Shown: one piece after another, positions 43,701-54,348 of the stretch
How the letters are laid out: each line of letters starts with the position of its first letter
Numbering within the stretch: the first letter of the stretch is position 1
Origin: Halichoerus grypus
Taxonomy: Eukaryota > Chordata > Mammalia > Carnivora > Phocidae
Length of the DNA: 64,000 nucleotides
Assembly (NCBI RefSeq): GCF_964656455.1
Contig: NC_135720.1
Location: forward strand, 105,846,696 to 105,910,695
Direction: 5' to 3'
The notes under the pieces: generated by a model
What the model saw: the letters and a program-made list of their open reading frames with translations, nothing else
What the model was told of the DNA's origin: nothing
The model's database searches: none
Position numbers and translations under genes: made by a program

Positions 43701-46700
43701 CCTGCCCCTGCAGAAGCTTTGTATGGAGTGACAGCCCAGACTGGAACCGGTGGGCTTGGGTTCAAACCCCAGCTCTGCCATTTACCTGCTGTCTGACCCC
43801 TGCGCAAGTTACTGAGCTGCTGAACTTCAGTTTCCTGTCCATAAAAGGAGAAGACTTAGCCCATAGGTGTTGTGAAGATTAATAGGTGAACATAAATAAA
43901 GTGCCTGACACCTAAAAGGAGCAATAAGTTTTTGCTGCTCTTATGATGATGATGATGTCATCTTGATAAGTCCCTGAATTCTCTGCCCCAGTGGACTATG
44001 GTAATCACCCTGGCTGGGGAATCAAGCACCGGGGTCTATTCCCAGCTCTGGCAATGACCATCTGTGTGATCCCGGGGAAATCACTTCCTCTTTCTGAGCC
44101 TCAGTTTTCCTGGTCTATAAACATGAGGGGGCTGAGCTACTATGTCCCCTTTAAAAACCTCTTTTCGGGCTCTGATTTGCCAGGCTTCTGAGATAGGGAC
44201 GAAGAGTTTTTCAGGGAACTTAGGGTTTCAGCGAGATCTTGGGTGTTTGGCAATTAAGCACTCATGCCAAATACTTAAGATTTAAACTACCAAAGGAATT
44301 ATTCCTCCAGCAAAATTCCCTGGGAATAAATGAGCCCTACTGCTTAAAAGAGTTTGCAACTACCTATGATATGCCGGCAAGGGGTGGGGGGGCACCTGGA
44401 GCACTGACTCTCCCCTCGGCGAGCCTTTGTTCTTTACAAGGGGAAGGAGGAAGCCACGAGCTGAGAACCAAGCCCAGAGAACTGAGGGGGTTCAAATACT
44501 GGGGGTGGGTCACCGCGGGATGTTTGCTAGGCAGCCGAGCTTAAGGCCCCTGATTGGCGAAGGCGTTGCTAAGGCAAACAGTGCCGCTTCTTCTGACTGG
44601 CCAGTTAGTGAAGGGCCACCCGGAAGGTGGAGCTCCCCAGAGAAGCAACGGAGGAAGCCCCGCCCCCTCCCCTTACCGGGAAAAGGAAGGGGGAGGCGTA
44701 ACTAGGGCCGGCATCCCTAGCAGCCGCAAATACACTCCCTAAACGTGCCCAGGCCCGGACATCCTGAAGAGGTAGGCGGCTGGCTAGTTAGGTAGTCTCC
44801 AGCCCAGTCAACCAGCCCGCCTGCCGACAGTGCTGGGTTCCCAGGACCCTGGAGCCCACGAGTGCTTCCTACTCCCTGGCAACCCAGCCTGCCGCGAGGG
44901 CAGGGCTAAGCTACGCCCCCGCCCCCAGCAGGGAGACAGCTGGCGGGAGGAATGCAAGGGCCCTGCCAGGCGGGCGGGCTGCAGGCGGGAGGCCGGCCTG
45001 GAGCCGGAGCCGGCCTTATAAGGGCACGGAGGCCGCCCGCTTATCTAGGGGGCCGGCCTCCTGTCAGGATGGCGAGGATGGACACCTGTGCCCTAGGATG
45101 AGGGGCACTAACCCGGCTCCGTTCCACATCAGTGGGCACCTATCCTGAGTGAGGGAGAGAGAGGCACCCACCCCCTCCCCTCTCTGCTGGTGAAGTCCCT
45201 CCCCTTCCTTCCCCTCAGATAGGCGACCCAAACACACCTTGGTCTCCCCACTGCTGTCGGACTCCGACACCTGGTAGGTGAGGTCTGTTTCTTCAAAGCC
45301 CGTGGCACTCATTCTCTGGTCTGTGGTGGGGTCTGAGCGAGGTGGAGAGTCTGGCGAGTTGAGGCAGGTCTGAATCAGTGCCTTGCCAGTCTCACTGGTG
45401 ATCATGGGCTGCAGTTTGCGGGTGGCAAAGGTATACACATGGCCTGTTTCACTGGCCACCAGCAACAGCACCTGTGTCCCTGTCAGCGTGGACAGCTCAT
45501 AGGCCTGGGGGTAGGGGGGAGGAGATGGGTAGGTCAGCCAAACTTTTTCTCTCTACCTTCCTAGGGAAGTAGGGAAGAGAGGAAACACACAGCGATCTCA
45601 AGCCCCTGCCGCACCCCCCCCCCCATCAAAATATCTGAAGAAGAGCTGGAGAGCAGAAAAACTACCCATGCTCCTCCTTTGAGGAGCAGCCACTGACCTG
45701 CAGATAGCCCAAGCAAACAGTCACAGCCCCCTAGTGACAGAATGTATAACCTCAGGGGACACGGAGGTGCCAGGAGCCTGAGAGAGGGCTCCCACCCACC
45801 CACTCTTCACTGTCATAGGAACCAGACAGAATAAAGTTGCTATCTCACTGGAAGTCCCATAAGACATTAAGGATAAGGGGGTCACATAAGTTCTAAACTG
45901 TCCCATGTTTCTTCCCAGAAACTGCACAGGTCCTAACCTGTTGCCATTTTGTCCTTATGCCCTATAACACTGTGCTACCAGCTTTTTCCTTTCTTTGTCT
46001 TGATGCAACAGGGTCTGGAGTGATGGGAGATGGGGGCTAGATTAGCAGCTACTACCCTGCCATGACCCCAGGGAGGGGACCTTCAAGGGTGGCCTCACAG
46101 ATGGCCTCCTTACTCCCAAAGAAGTTCCACAACCCACCTCGGAAGCAGCTCTGGTTTTTATATGGGACAGAAATAAACACCAGCCCATGTCCCCAGGGTT
46201 TTAGCTTCTTGTTCATCTGCTTCCATCCCTTCCTATATCTTCTACACCTCATGACGGCTCCTTTCCTCACCCCTTTTCACTGGATAGCTGGCTCGAAGAG
46301 GAAGAATTTCTAGGTACCTCTACAAACCTCCCTGCCTTCCCCCAAACTCCATGCACAGATTCTCTCTGGGGCTGGAAATCCCACTTGTCCCAAAGGCAGA
46401 TGGTCCTGAAGGCTGTCCTGCAGGGAGTGCACCGGTTTCCAGTGGATGCAAGGGAAGACACATGGCCATCGTGGGACTCAGTCCCTGCTGCTCAGGGCAG
46501 CATCAGTTCTCCTGCCCTGCGCCCTTACCTGGGGCTCTTGAGCCCCCATTCGGCCATCAGCCCTGCCTGTCCTTCCAGCCAGCACTACTCTTGTGGTGCC
46601 CACCTTCCTCCCACACATGCTGGCTCATTGTTGTTATAGAGCTCTAGCCTCTTCACCTCCATACCTTCCCTTCGGCTCCCTGCTTTTCCGGCACCTTCCC

Positions 46701-47576
46701 TGGGACACCAGAAGGCACTGGATCTAGTGACCCCCGCGTCTCATTAACCACCTCCCGAGCAGCCTCCCATTACCACTCTTCACCCCTTCACTCCAAGGGC
46801 CCTGTTCCTCTCTCGCGCCCGTCACTCCCACCTCGGCGCCTTTCCCCTCTTCTCTGGACGTCCCCGGCATCTCCCCTCTCCCCACATTTCCCCGGCGGCC
46901 CCTCCCCTTTCGCCCTCCCGGGGTAACAGCCGTCCCCTCCCACACACCTCCTGCGGACTCGCCGCCTCTCACCTCCGCCTCGGCTCTGTCTTCCTCCCGG
47001 GCTCCCCTTGCGTGTCCCCACCCTCCCGGTCCCCCGTGGCCGGCCAGCCTCCGGGCCCGGTACCTTCTTCATGATGCCCGTCTTCCTCTTGCTGAAGGTC
47101 GTGTAGCGCCGCAGTTTGTTGTCGATGAACTCCATCTTGATCTTCACGCGGCCCCGAGTCTTCTTACCCGGCTTGGCCCCGCTTACCGCGCCACTCACCG
47201 GCCCATAGCCTCCGGTGGCCGCCGCCGCTGCCTCGGGCCCACCGACGAGCTCCATCTCGCTCAGGCTCCGCTTCAGGCCGCGCCGCTCGGCGCCCAGCTC
47301 CTCCTCTTCGCCCGACTCCGAGTCGCCCTCGCTGCCGCTGTAGACTAGGGCCCCCGCGGTGGGCGCCGGGGTGGTTGTCGCTGCTGCTGCAGCCTCCCGC
47401 TCGAGGCGGCCCGGCCCGAGCCCCGCGCCGTTCCCGGGAACCCGGCCCCCGTTAGCCCCGCGAGTCCCGCCGCCGCCGCCACCTCCCGGCCGCCCCGTCG
47501 GGGTCCGGTTCAGGCTGCCCCCCAGGGCCGAGCCCCGGCCCAGCGCCGCCGCGGCCCCAGCTTGGCTCGGTAACAT
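40710..47576 (-). CDS. SRF: SRF, serum response factor (complete, 7 exons, 508 residues)
   Basis: Exons: e1 47064-47576 (from ATG), e2 45238-45504, e3 43397-43658, e4 42707-42826, e5 41499-41690, e6 41042-41118, e7 40710-40805; total 1527 nt = 508 residues plus stop, equal to human. SRF is a nuclear MADS-box transcription factor that binds CArG boxes as a dimer and works with ternary complex factors and MRTFs on immediate-early and muscle/cytoskeletal genes. Exon 1 gives the Gly/Ala-rich N-terminus, the kinase site region LKRSLSEME and the MADS core (GRVKIKMEFIDNKLRRY); the MADS/SAM region is split by intron 1 at MKK|AYELSTLTG. Exons 3-7 encode the Ser/Thr/Gln-rich activation domain, ending NLDAAHSTKSD (human ends in E). 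The start is MLPSQAG; no ATG lies closer upstream in frame. Exons 4 (120 nt) and 5 (192 nt) are multiples of three. Confidence 0.97.
41691..42706 (-). other. SRF: SRF intron 4
   Basis: 1.0 kb. The only recognisable element is a MER5A-like fragment at about 42145-42270 (aligned in the sense GATCTTGTTAAAATGCAGA to CTCCCAGGTGATGCTGG). Confidence 0.55.
43740..43975 (+). repeat. MIR element (SRF intron 2)
   Basis: GGGTTCAAACCCCAGCTCTG, GAACTTCAGTTTCCTGTCC and TTGTGAAGATTAATAGGTG: nearly full length. Confidence 0.75.
44015..44130 (+). repeat. Second MIR fragment (SRF intron 2)
   Basis: CTGAGCCTCAGTTTTCCTGG after TTCCCAGCTCTGGCAATGAC. Lies between the first MIR and the GC-rich module. Confidence 0.65.
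44560..45065. promoter_or_regulatory. SRF: GC-rich regulatory module in SRF intron 2 with a perfect CArG box
   Basis: A CpG-containing island inside the 1.6-kb intron 2. It holds a palindromic CArG box CCTTATAAGG (45014-45023), an inverted GATA-type TTATCT (about 45041), a CAGCTG E-box (about 44937), GGAATG (TEAD/M-CAT type, about 44949), ATTGG (about 44553) and several CCGCCCC boxes. The combination resembles a muscle/cardiac enhancer or an internal promoter; function is inferred. Confidence 0.45.
45505..47063 (-). other. SRF: SRF intron 1
   Basis: 1.56 kb splitting the MADS-box coding region. No repeat or extra exon was recognised; the part near exon 1 is GC-rich continuation of the CpG island. 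Confidence 0.6.
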
Positions 47577-48130
47577 GGCGCTCAATGCAGGAGGGCGGAC
47601 GGGCAGTCAGCGAGGAATCGGAGCCGCCGCCGCCGCCGCCATCGGCTTCCCGGCTCAACCCGGCACTCCCGCTGCTGCTAGAGCCGCTATCGCTGCCGCC
47701 GCCGCCGCGAACCCGGGGCCCCTGCACGCCCGGGCCGACCTGGGCCCTCACTTTCTTGCCCCTGTGGCCCGGGTTGCCCCAGGCCGCGCGGAGCGCCCCC
47801 TGTCCGTATGCTAGGGCGGCGCGCCCGGCGGCCGTCAGCGTCCCCCGGGGGGCAGGGGCTGCTGGCCGCGGCCGAGACGGCGGGTGGAGGGGGCCGGGAC
47901 CACGCGCTGGCAGCGGAGGGATCCCCCGACCCTTCCCCCCATATAAAGAGATACAATGTTTCCTTTTATGGCGAGGCCGCTCCTTATATGGTGAGCCCCT
48001 GCGCCCCCGCCGCATTGGTCCGCGGTTCCGGCACCTCCGCTTCCCATTGGCCCACAGGGAGCTCTTATTTGCATAGACATACCGAACTCGCTGCTGTCAT
48101 CCCGCGTCAGACGGCGACTCCGAAAGGGGA
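47577..48130 (-). promoter_or_regulatory. SRF: SRF 5' UTR and promoter with CArG boxes
   Basis: Upstream of the ATG lies a very GC-rich 5' UTR (to roughly 47920), then two perfect CC(A/T)6GG boxes: CCTTTTATGG at 47962-47971 and CCTTATATGG at 47982-47991, 20 bp apart (two helical turns). A one-mismatch CArG (CCATATAAAG, 47939-47948) overlaps a TATA-like sequence. Two inverted CCAAT motifs (ATTGG near 48014 and 48046), GC boxes and a perfect octamer (ATTTGCAT, 48067-48074) follow. SRF is known to activate its own promoter through paired CArG boxes, which fits this layout. Confidence 0.85.
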
Positions 48131-48849
48131 GGAGCCGAGGCCTCTTAAAGGAACAGGAGAGGAGGTACGACTCCGCCCCCCTGACCAGAGAATGGTGGAG
48201 TTGGGAGGGACCTGAGGAGAGGAAGCCTGGGAGTGGACCCAAACGCGGTCCTGCGGCGGAATGGGAGCAGCACTGGGAACCAGGCTCTGGAAGGGCTGGA
48301 AGCAAACGCTAGAGCAGTCCCTGAGTGGATTGTGCGGGTTGCAGTAAATGATATAATACAGCCCAAATTCCAAGGGGGTGCAGGGATTGGAGCACTTCCC
48401 CACGCCTTCTTGAGGGAGGCAAATTTACTGGCTGCACAGAAGAGGCTTGGGTCCCCGGTGTCCAGACTCGTCGCTTCCCCGCCGCTCGGCTCCAACCCTT
48501 CCCCTCCCCCCGACTTCCTTTCCCTTTCCCTCTCTTTTCAAGGCGACGACACTTTCCCACCAGGCCGGCTCCCCGGTCCTCATTCATCATCCTCTATACT
48601 GGAGGGATCTTTGGCAGACGGACATCTGGAAAAGACCGAGGGAGACAGTCGGCCTCCCGGTCCCCGAAGGGGGCAGGGAGACGAGATGAAGATCAGTGAA
48701 GACTTCCAGCTGCGGGCTGGGCTGGGGGAGGGGGTGGTCCCGAGGATAAAGCCCACCCCACCGCCTGTGCAAAAGCCTGGGAAAAAGTAGAACCAGGCAG
48801 AAAGTTTCAGCAAGTAAGCAAGCCAGCCAGCCAGCCAGCGCAGCGCGTA

Positions 48850-48899
48850 CACACACACACACACCACACACACCACACACACCACACACACACACACAC
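48850..48899. repeat. CA/ACC microsatellite upstream of SRF
   Basis: Nearly pure (CA)n interrupted by periodic ACCACA units. Likely length-polymorphic. It lies about 1.3 kb upstream of the SRF ATG. Confidence 0.9.
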
Positions 48900-49403
48900 T
48901 TCTGTGGATAACCCACGGTCGGGGCGGGGTGGGGGGGGAGGAGTTAGAACTGGAGCGGGGCAAAGCCCAGGTTCAATGTGTGGGTGGCCGTCTCAGCTCC
49001 AAAGCCGTGAAAATAGCCTGGGCTTTGCTGTTACAGAAATTTTTCAAATCTGGAATCAGCCTTTTTCTAGCCCTGTGCCAGGAAACAAGTATTCGACCTC
49101 TCCAAATCCCATCATATTCCTCATTGTTGGTACCCATCCCATGTTGCGATCTTAATGCAGATGAAAGGAGATAAAGGCTAAAGCACAGAGTAAGTGGTCA
49201 GTGAATAGCTAATAGAAGCTACTGGGGTAATAACCTCATCCCTGGGATAAACATCGGGTTGCCGTTAAGGGGATGGGAGAATGATGATTCCTGCCTTAAA
49301 AGTTTTTGTGAAGATTAAATAAAGCAGTTGGTTGTGACCCATTAGTGGTAGTGGTAATGAAATGAATTTAGTGTACTGCAATGAGCATTTAAAATAATAA
49401 ATT

Positions 49404-49617
49404 AGGGCGCCTGGGTGGCTCAGTTGGTTAAGCGACTGCCTTCGGCTCAGGTCATGATCCTGGAGTCCCTGGATCGAGTCCCGCATCGGGCTCCCTGCTC
49501 GGCAGGGAGTCTGCTTCTCCCTCTGACCCTCCCCCTCTCATGTGCTTGCTCTCTCTCATTCTCTCTCTCTCAAATAAATAAATAAAAAATCTTTAAAAAA
49601 ATAAAATAAAATAAAAT
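49404..49617 (+). mobile_element. CAN SINE, plus orientation (SRF-PTK7 spacer)
   Basis: Starts GGGCGCCTGGGTGGCTCAG. Duplication AATAATAAATTA-type on both sides; the tail has extended into (AAAAT)n. Confidence 0.92.
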
Positions 49618-52050
49618 AAAATAATAAATTAATGAGTATTACAAAACACAAGGGCAAATACTTTTGCATAAAACTTCTGTTTGCATATGTTTAGGTTTAA
49701 TCACATAAAATGACCATTTTATAGGTCAAGAGGGTAGCATATTGTCGATTTTGTATGGCTCAATGTGCATACCGGATAACAATGTGAATTGCATTTCCTA
49801 CTGAGTCATAGTCCAAGGACTTTGAGAAATACGGAAACAAGGTATGTTCAATTGATTTGTGAGAACTAATGTGTGTATATATAGGCTCATCAAACCCCTA
49901 ACTACAGGAATTAAGAGCCCTACTCTTCCCCATTTCCCAGTAGTGTCAGAGGGTTTTTTTCCTTTTCCTAATTTACATAACAGGTAGTTTAACATATGGA
50001 ATGTGTTAGCTCAAGAGGAAGAACAGGTCAAATACATAAATAGGTTCCAGAAGAGCTTTAGGGGCCACAAATGGTGCTTGGGACTGTGATCTGTCTGAGC
50101 CGTGCAGTCTTAACAACCACAGCCCTGGGCTGATTCCTGCCTAACTTCTAAAGACTTTTGAGACCCCTAATTTAGACACATGCAGGGTTGACAAGCCTTA
50201 GCAGTGGCACTCCAGAGGACAACTACTGTCTACCACATGCACTGGACATGGTGTGTGGAATGAACACAGTTCTCAGTTTCCCTTCAAATAGATCGATCTC
50301 TCCCATTTCACCCAATCCCTGGGCCACTGCACACCAGCATTAGTGCCCCAGCTCCTTTGCCTGCTTGGGATGGCTTCATTTTCACAATCCTTTGTCACCA
50401 CGGGGGGGGGGGGGGGAGACACACTACAGCCACATCAGACTGGATTACTGCAGGCTCAGGAGCCAAAACTGTCGATATGAATAAAGGCAAAATCAAAAAC
50501 TGGCTCACAGATGTGTTTTATTCGAGCCATATAGTATTTTGAAATCAGAAGATTTTACATAAAAGTCTGGATTCTCTCGACACGTTAAGAGTTTTTAGCA
50601 ACTCTGGGTCTTGTACCCACAAGAGCACTGTAGCCCGGAGCTGAACTGAGTAGTGGCCATAGCAGAGGCTTCTGCTCTCAGGTTCACTATAGGCTCCACA
50701 CAGCTCACTGAGCTCAGATAAGTGCCTGGCCTGGCCTCTCTGGAATGTGAGTTTGCTGCTTCTCAGATAAGGCCTGTCTCACAGTAGCCCCCTGGAAGAT
50801 GGGAGCTCATGTCCACCCCAGACTATGAAGGACCTCCAGAGGGGCATCAGAATTCCAGCCAGATGCCCCAGATACCACACCATTCCCACCTTGACCTTTA
50901 TTTCTTTCTCTGGATTTTTATCACCCAAGTTATACCAGAACAAAAATTAAGGATTGCTTTAAAAAATGACCATCACACACACAAAAAAGAAAACCAAAAA
51001 CTACCACTCTAAAAAGTATTTGCATTTGGAATTAACCTTTACACAAGGACTCTTCGTGGAGAAGAGATCTCAGTGGTGATGGCAGCATTAGAGAGAATAG
51101 AAAAGAGGTCGTTGAGTCAGTGCGCCCAGGAAAAGTCTGGAAAGCCACACTCCAGACACTACTAGTGCTTCCCACTGGAGAGTAGAGTTGGAGAGAGAGG
51201 CGTGTTTTTTGCTTTATACAAGTGTGTACCATTTGACTTCTTCCATGATCATTACTATTTTTCATGTATTTTTTTCTCTTAAAATTAAGCAAGGATAGAA
51301 ACAGGGTAGAGGTAGAATAAATGGATCTTAATGACGGACTGCACAGGGAAGGGGGTTCATAGAGAGGAGGGCTCACGATGGATGGAGTAAGGGTGACTAT
51401 CACCCCCAAATCGGTACCATTGATAAAAAGAGGACCTGGCTGGAGAAGCAGGGCTGTGAGAGAGAGTTCAGTGAGGGCCCCGGGAAGCAGGCAGTGGGAA
51501 ATGTCCTGTAGGAAATGGGGAGTGTGTGTCTGCAGCTTGAGGCAGAAGCTAGAATCGGAGCTAATGCTCTGGGGAACTATCCACACCGAAGGGCCGATTA
51601 AAGTCACATGAGGCGAGATGAGATTCCTGAGGGTGAGCACATGGGGAGAGCAAATCCAAGGAGAGGATCCAGAACAGCTGGCTCTGGGGCAGGCAGGCAG
51701 AAGATGGAGATGGTGTACCATCACCAAAGTCAAGAGAGGAGAGTCTGAAAAGGCAGATGTGACAAGCAGTGTAGCCATGGCCTCGTGGTTAAGGAAGACC
51801 AGGAGTGGGAGGAGGGTTACTGCTTGACCCTCTAGAGTAGCACCTTCCTAGTACTTCTGAGCACAACCCACAGTAAGAACTCATTTTACATCACAGCTTA
51901 CAGTGAATTAGATCGCTGCCCCCATTCTTCACACCCTGTGGGTGGAATTAGACGTCCAACATCCTTTGCCACGTGACTCTGCAGTGCCTCCTACTGGTGT
52001 TGATGTTGGGTTTCAACATGTGACCTGCTTTGGATGAGAAAACATTGACA

Positions 52051-52247
52051 GGGGGCGCCTGGGTGGCTCAGTCCTTAAGCGTCTGCCTTCCGCTCGGGTC
52101 ATGATCCCAGGGTCCTGGGATCGAGCCCTGCATCGGGCTCCCTGCTCAGCGGGAAGCCTGCTTCTCCCTCTCTCACTCCCCCTGCTTGTGTTCCATCTCT
52201 CGCTGTGTCTCTATCAAATAAATAAATAAATAAAATCTTAAAAAAAA
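52051..52247 (+). mobile_element. CAN SINE, plus orientation
   Basis: GGGGGCGCCTGGGTGGCTCA head, A-rich tail of about 45 bases. Flanks GAAAACATTGAC and GAAAACATTAAC. Confidence 0.92.
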
Positions 52248-52492
52248 AAAAAGAAAAAGAAAACATTAACACACTCATGGTTATATATGTCCATGTGGGA
52301 TCTGGCGTGACCCCTTCTGTTACTGCCCCTGCAGGAGAGCGTGCTCTGGGGCCTGCAGAGCAGACCCAGACTAGACCTATAGCCTGGAGCCAAACCCAGC
52401 TCAACTCTGCCAGGTCCGGCCACGATCAGCCGAACCTCACCAACCTGCAGATCCACGAATGACAAAACTAAATTGTTTCAAGAACTTAGATT

Positions 52493-52588
52493 TGGGGCTT
52501 ATTATGCAGGGCTCAATCCCAGGACCCCAGGAACATGACCTGAGCTGAAGGCAGACGCTTAACCGACTGAGCCACCCAGCCGCCCCTG
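52493..52588 (-). mobile_element. Truncated CAN SINE, minus orientation
   Basis: Only the tRNA-related half is present (GGGCTCAATCCCAGGACC to CCACCCAGCCGCCCC). No poly-T. Confidence 0.85.
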
Positions 52589-52704
52589 TTTCATTCTTTT
52601 TTGAATACTGGCTACAACCCACACTTTGAAAAGCTATGTTCTAGAAAAATTGCTCTTGGGTTTTTTCACCCCAACACATCTGAGGGATAGAACACACTGT
52701 GTAT

Positions 52705-52915
52705 CAACAAGTAAGTGGCTCGCTTACTAGCTGTGCGACCTTGGGGACACTACCTGACCACCCTGAGCTTCAGTTTCCTTATCTGAGAAATGGGAACAAG
52801 AATATCTGGCTCTAGAGTAGGTACAGAGATTAAATGAGATAATGCATGTTAAGTCCTGAGCAAAGTCATTGGCATAAAGCACGTATCCAATAATTATTAG
52901 CTGTTATTTCCATTA
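52705..52915 (+). repeat. MIR element (SRF-PTK7 spacer)
   Basis: CTTACTAGCTGTGCGACCTT, AGCTTCAGTTTCCTTATCTG and GATTAAATGAGATAATGCAT. Confidence 0.75.
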
Positions 52916-53542
52916 CTGAGAAGTGTGGTGAGTAACAGAAGGAACCGGAGCAATTTCAGAGTTAAGACTGAGTTGTGGATTACTTTCTCTTGGATGGGGA
53001 ACCAGGCTGACGTTCCTGGAATAAGGCAGAGTGTGACTGATGACAGCAGGTCTAACTAAGAAAGGGCTGAGAATCAAACCAGTTGAGTGCCCCCAACAAG
53101 GGCATCGATGGGGCATCGCGCACCACCTCTCTGCTCGGTTCGACCTGCTCTATCTCCCTGCGAGAGTCCTACAGGGATTCAGAGACCTGAATCCGTCATT
53201 AACTCCTTCTCCAATCCTACTCTAACTTGCCCCCCTCCCTGCCTTCTACCTCCCCGCCCCCCCAGCATGAGGATTAAGCCAGCCAGCAAAGAATAAGTAG
53301 TTAGCAGTCAGAGAGCAACACAGGGTCACGCAGACAAGAGGTGGTCTTGCGTCCTCTGAGCCCATATTCTCAATGCTCCCCGAACCGGAGAGAAAGGCCA
53401 GTGTCTACTTGTTATTCCCATCCAAACACTGCTAGATTTCATGATGGCACATGGACACTTCTGATAAGTGAGTGATGAAGGGACACTATGCATGGACAAG
53501 GGGAGGGAATGAGCATCAGAAGCAGGTTGTAAAAAAGGCTTC

Positions 53543-53548
53543 TTTATT
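53543..53548 (-). terminator. PTK7: PTK7 poly(A) signal (AATAAA on the minus strand)
   Basis: TTTATT on the plus strand about 800 bases after the PTK7 stop. This gives a 3' UTR of about 0.8 kb, ending near 53525, consistent with the human transcript. Confidence 0.75.
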
Positions 53549-54348
53549 GAGAGCAGCGAGTGTTAAAAAAAACAAAACAAAACAAACGAACGAACAACAA
53601 CAATAAAGGTGTGAGGCAGGGGTGGCCCACCCTCCCCACCTTCTCCAGGGTCCACCCCTCCCTCCCATGCCCCCCACCCCACGCTGCAAGTACATACAAA
53701 AGCCGCCCATGGTGCATACAAAAAGGGCGGGTTATATAGTGTCAAAAGCTCCTGAAAACTCCTTCATCTGCCAGGCACTTAGGATGAGGAAAGGAGAGAA
53801 GGGTGGGAAGGAGGCATGGGTCTGGGTCAGCGTGCACAAGTCCATGGGGTGAGGATTCACTGGCGCATCCTCCGTAATCCTGGTGCAGACCCCAAGGTGG
53901 GCCCCAGGGACCAGAACTATCCAGGAACTTGAGTATATTAAGGAACTCCCCTCAGACCCAGCTCATCTCCAGCCTAGCCCTCCCTAGGCCAACTTGGCAG
54001 GTGAGTGGCAGAACTGGACCTGGTCAATGGGAGGAGACCCAGGCCAGATATTGGGGTTACCTGAGGCACCCACACTGTCCCTGATGGGGGAAGGGGTGGC
54101 AGAGAATGCTGCCCAGCTCAAGGCCCTAGTCACTTAGTCTGAGTCTGAATCAGCCTGCCCAAGGGCTGAGGATGGGGAAGAGGAGGAAAGCCCAGGCCCT
54201 GCCCAGACCTAAATAGTGCCTGTGTTCCCAGAGCAGGGCCCCTAGGGCCAAGGAGGAAAGGGATCTTGCCCATCATGCTGTGGGCGCCCCTGAAGAAGTC
54301 CTCCCCTGCCCACGCCATCCTGAGGCACAGCCTGCCTGGGCTCCTTCC

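Larger units (their letters stand above)
43659..45237 (-). other. SRF: SRF intron 2
   Basis: It holds two MIR elements (about 43740-43975 and 44015-44130) next to exon 3 and the GC-rich CArG module near exon 2. No CAN SINE is present. Confidence 0.7.
48200..53520. other. SRF-PTK7 intergenic spacer
   Basis: About 5.3 kb between the SRF promoter and the PTK7 3' end. It contains a CA microsatellite, two full CAN SINEs, one truncated SINE and a MIR element. Otherwise nothing recognisable was seen apart from a long unexplained open frame (51032-51778, minus). It is bounded by a 3' end on one side only, so SRF upstream enhancers could lie here. Confidence 0.6.

Noticed and set aside
47359..48076. 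Long plus-strand Ala/Pro/Arg-rich open frames over SRF exon 1 and promoter
   Set aside because: These are antisense shadows of a GC-rich CpG island and coding exon; no domain, splice pattern or conservation argument supports them.
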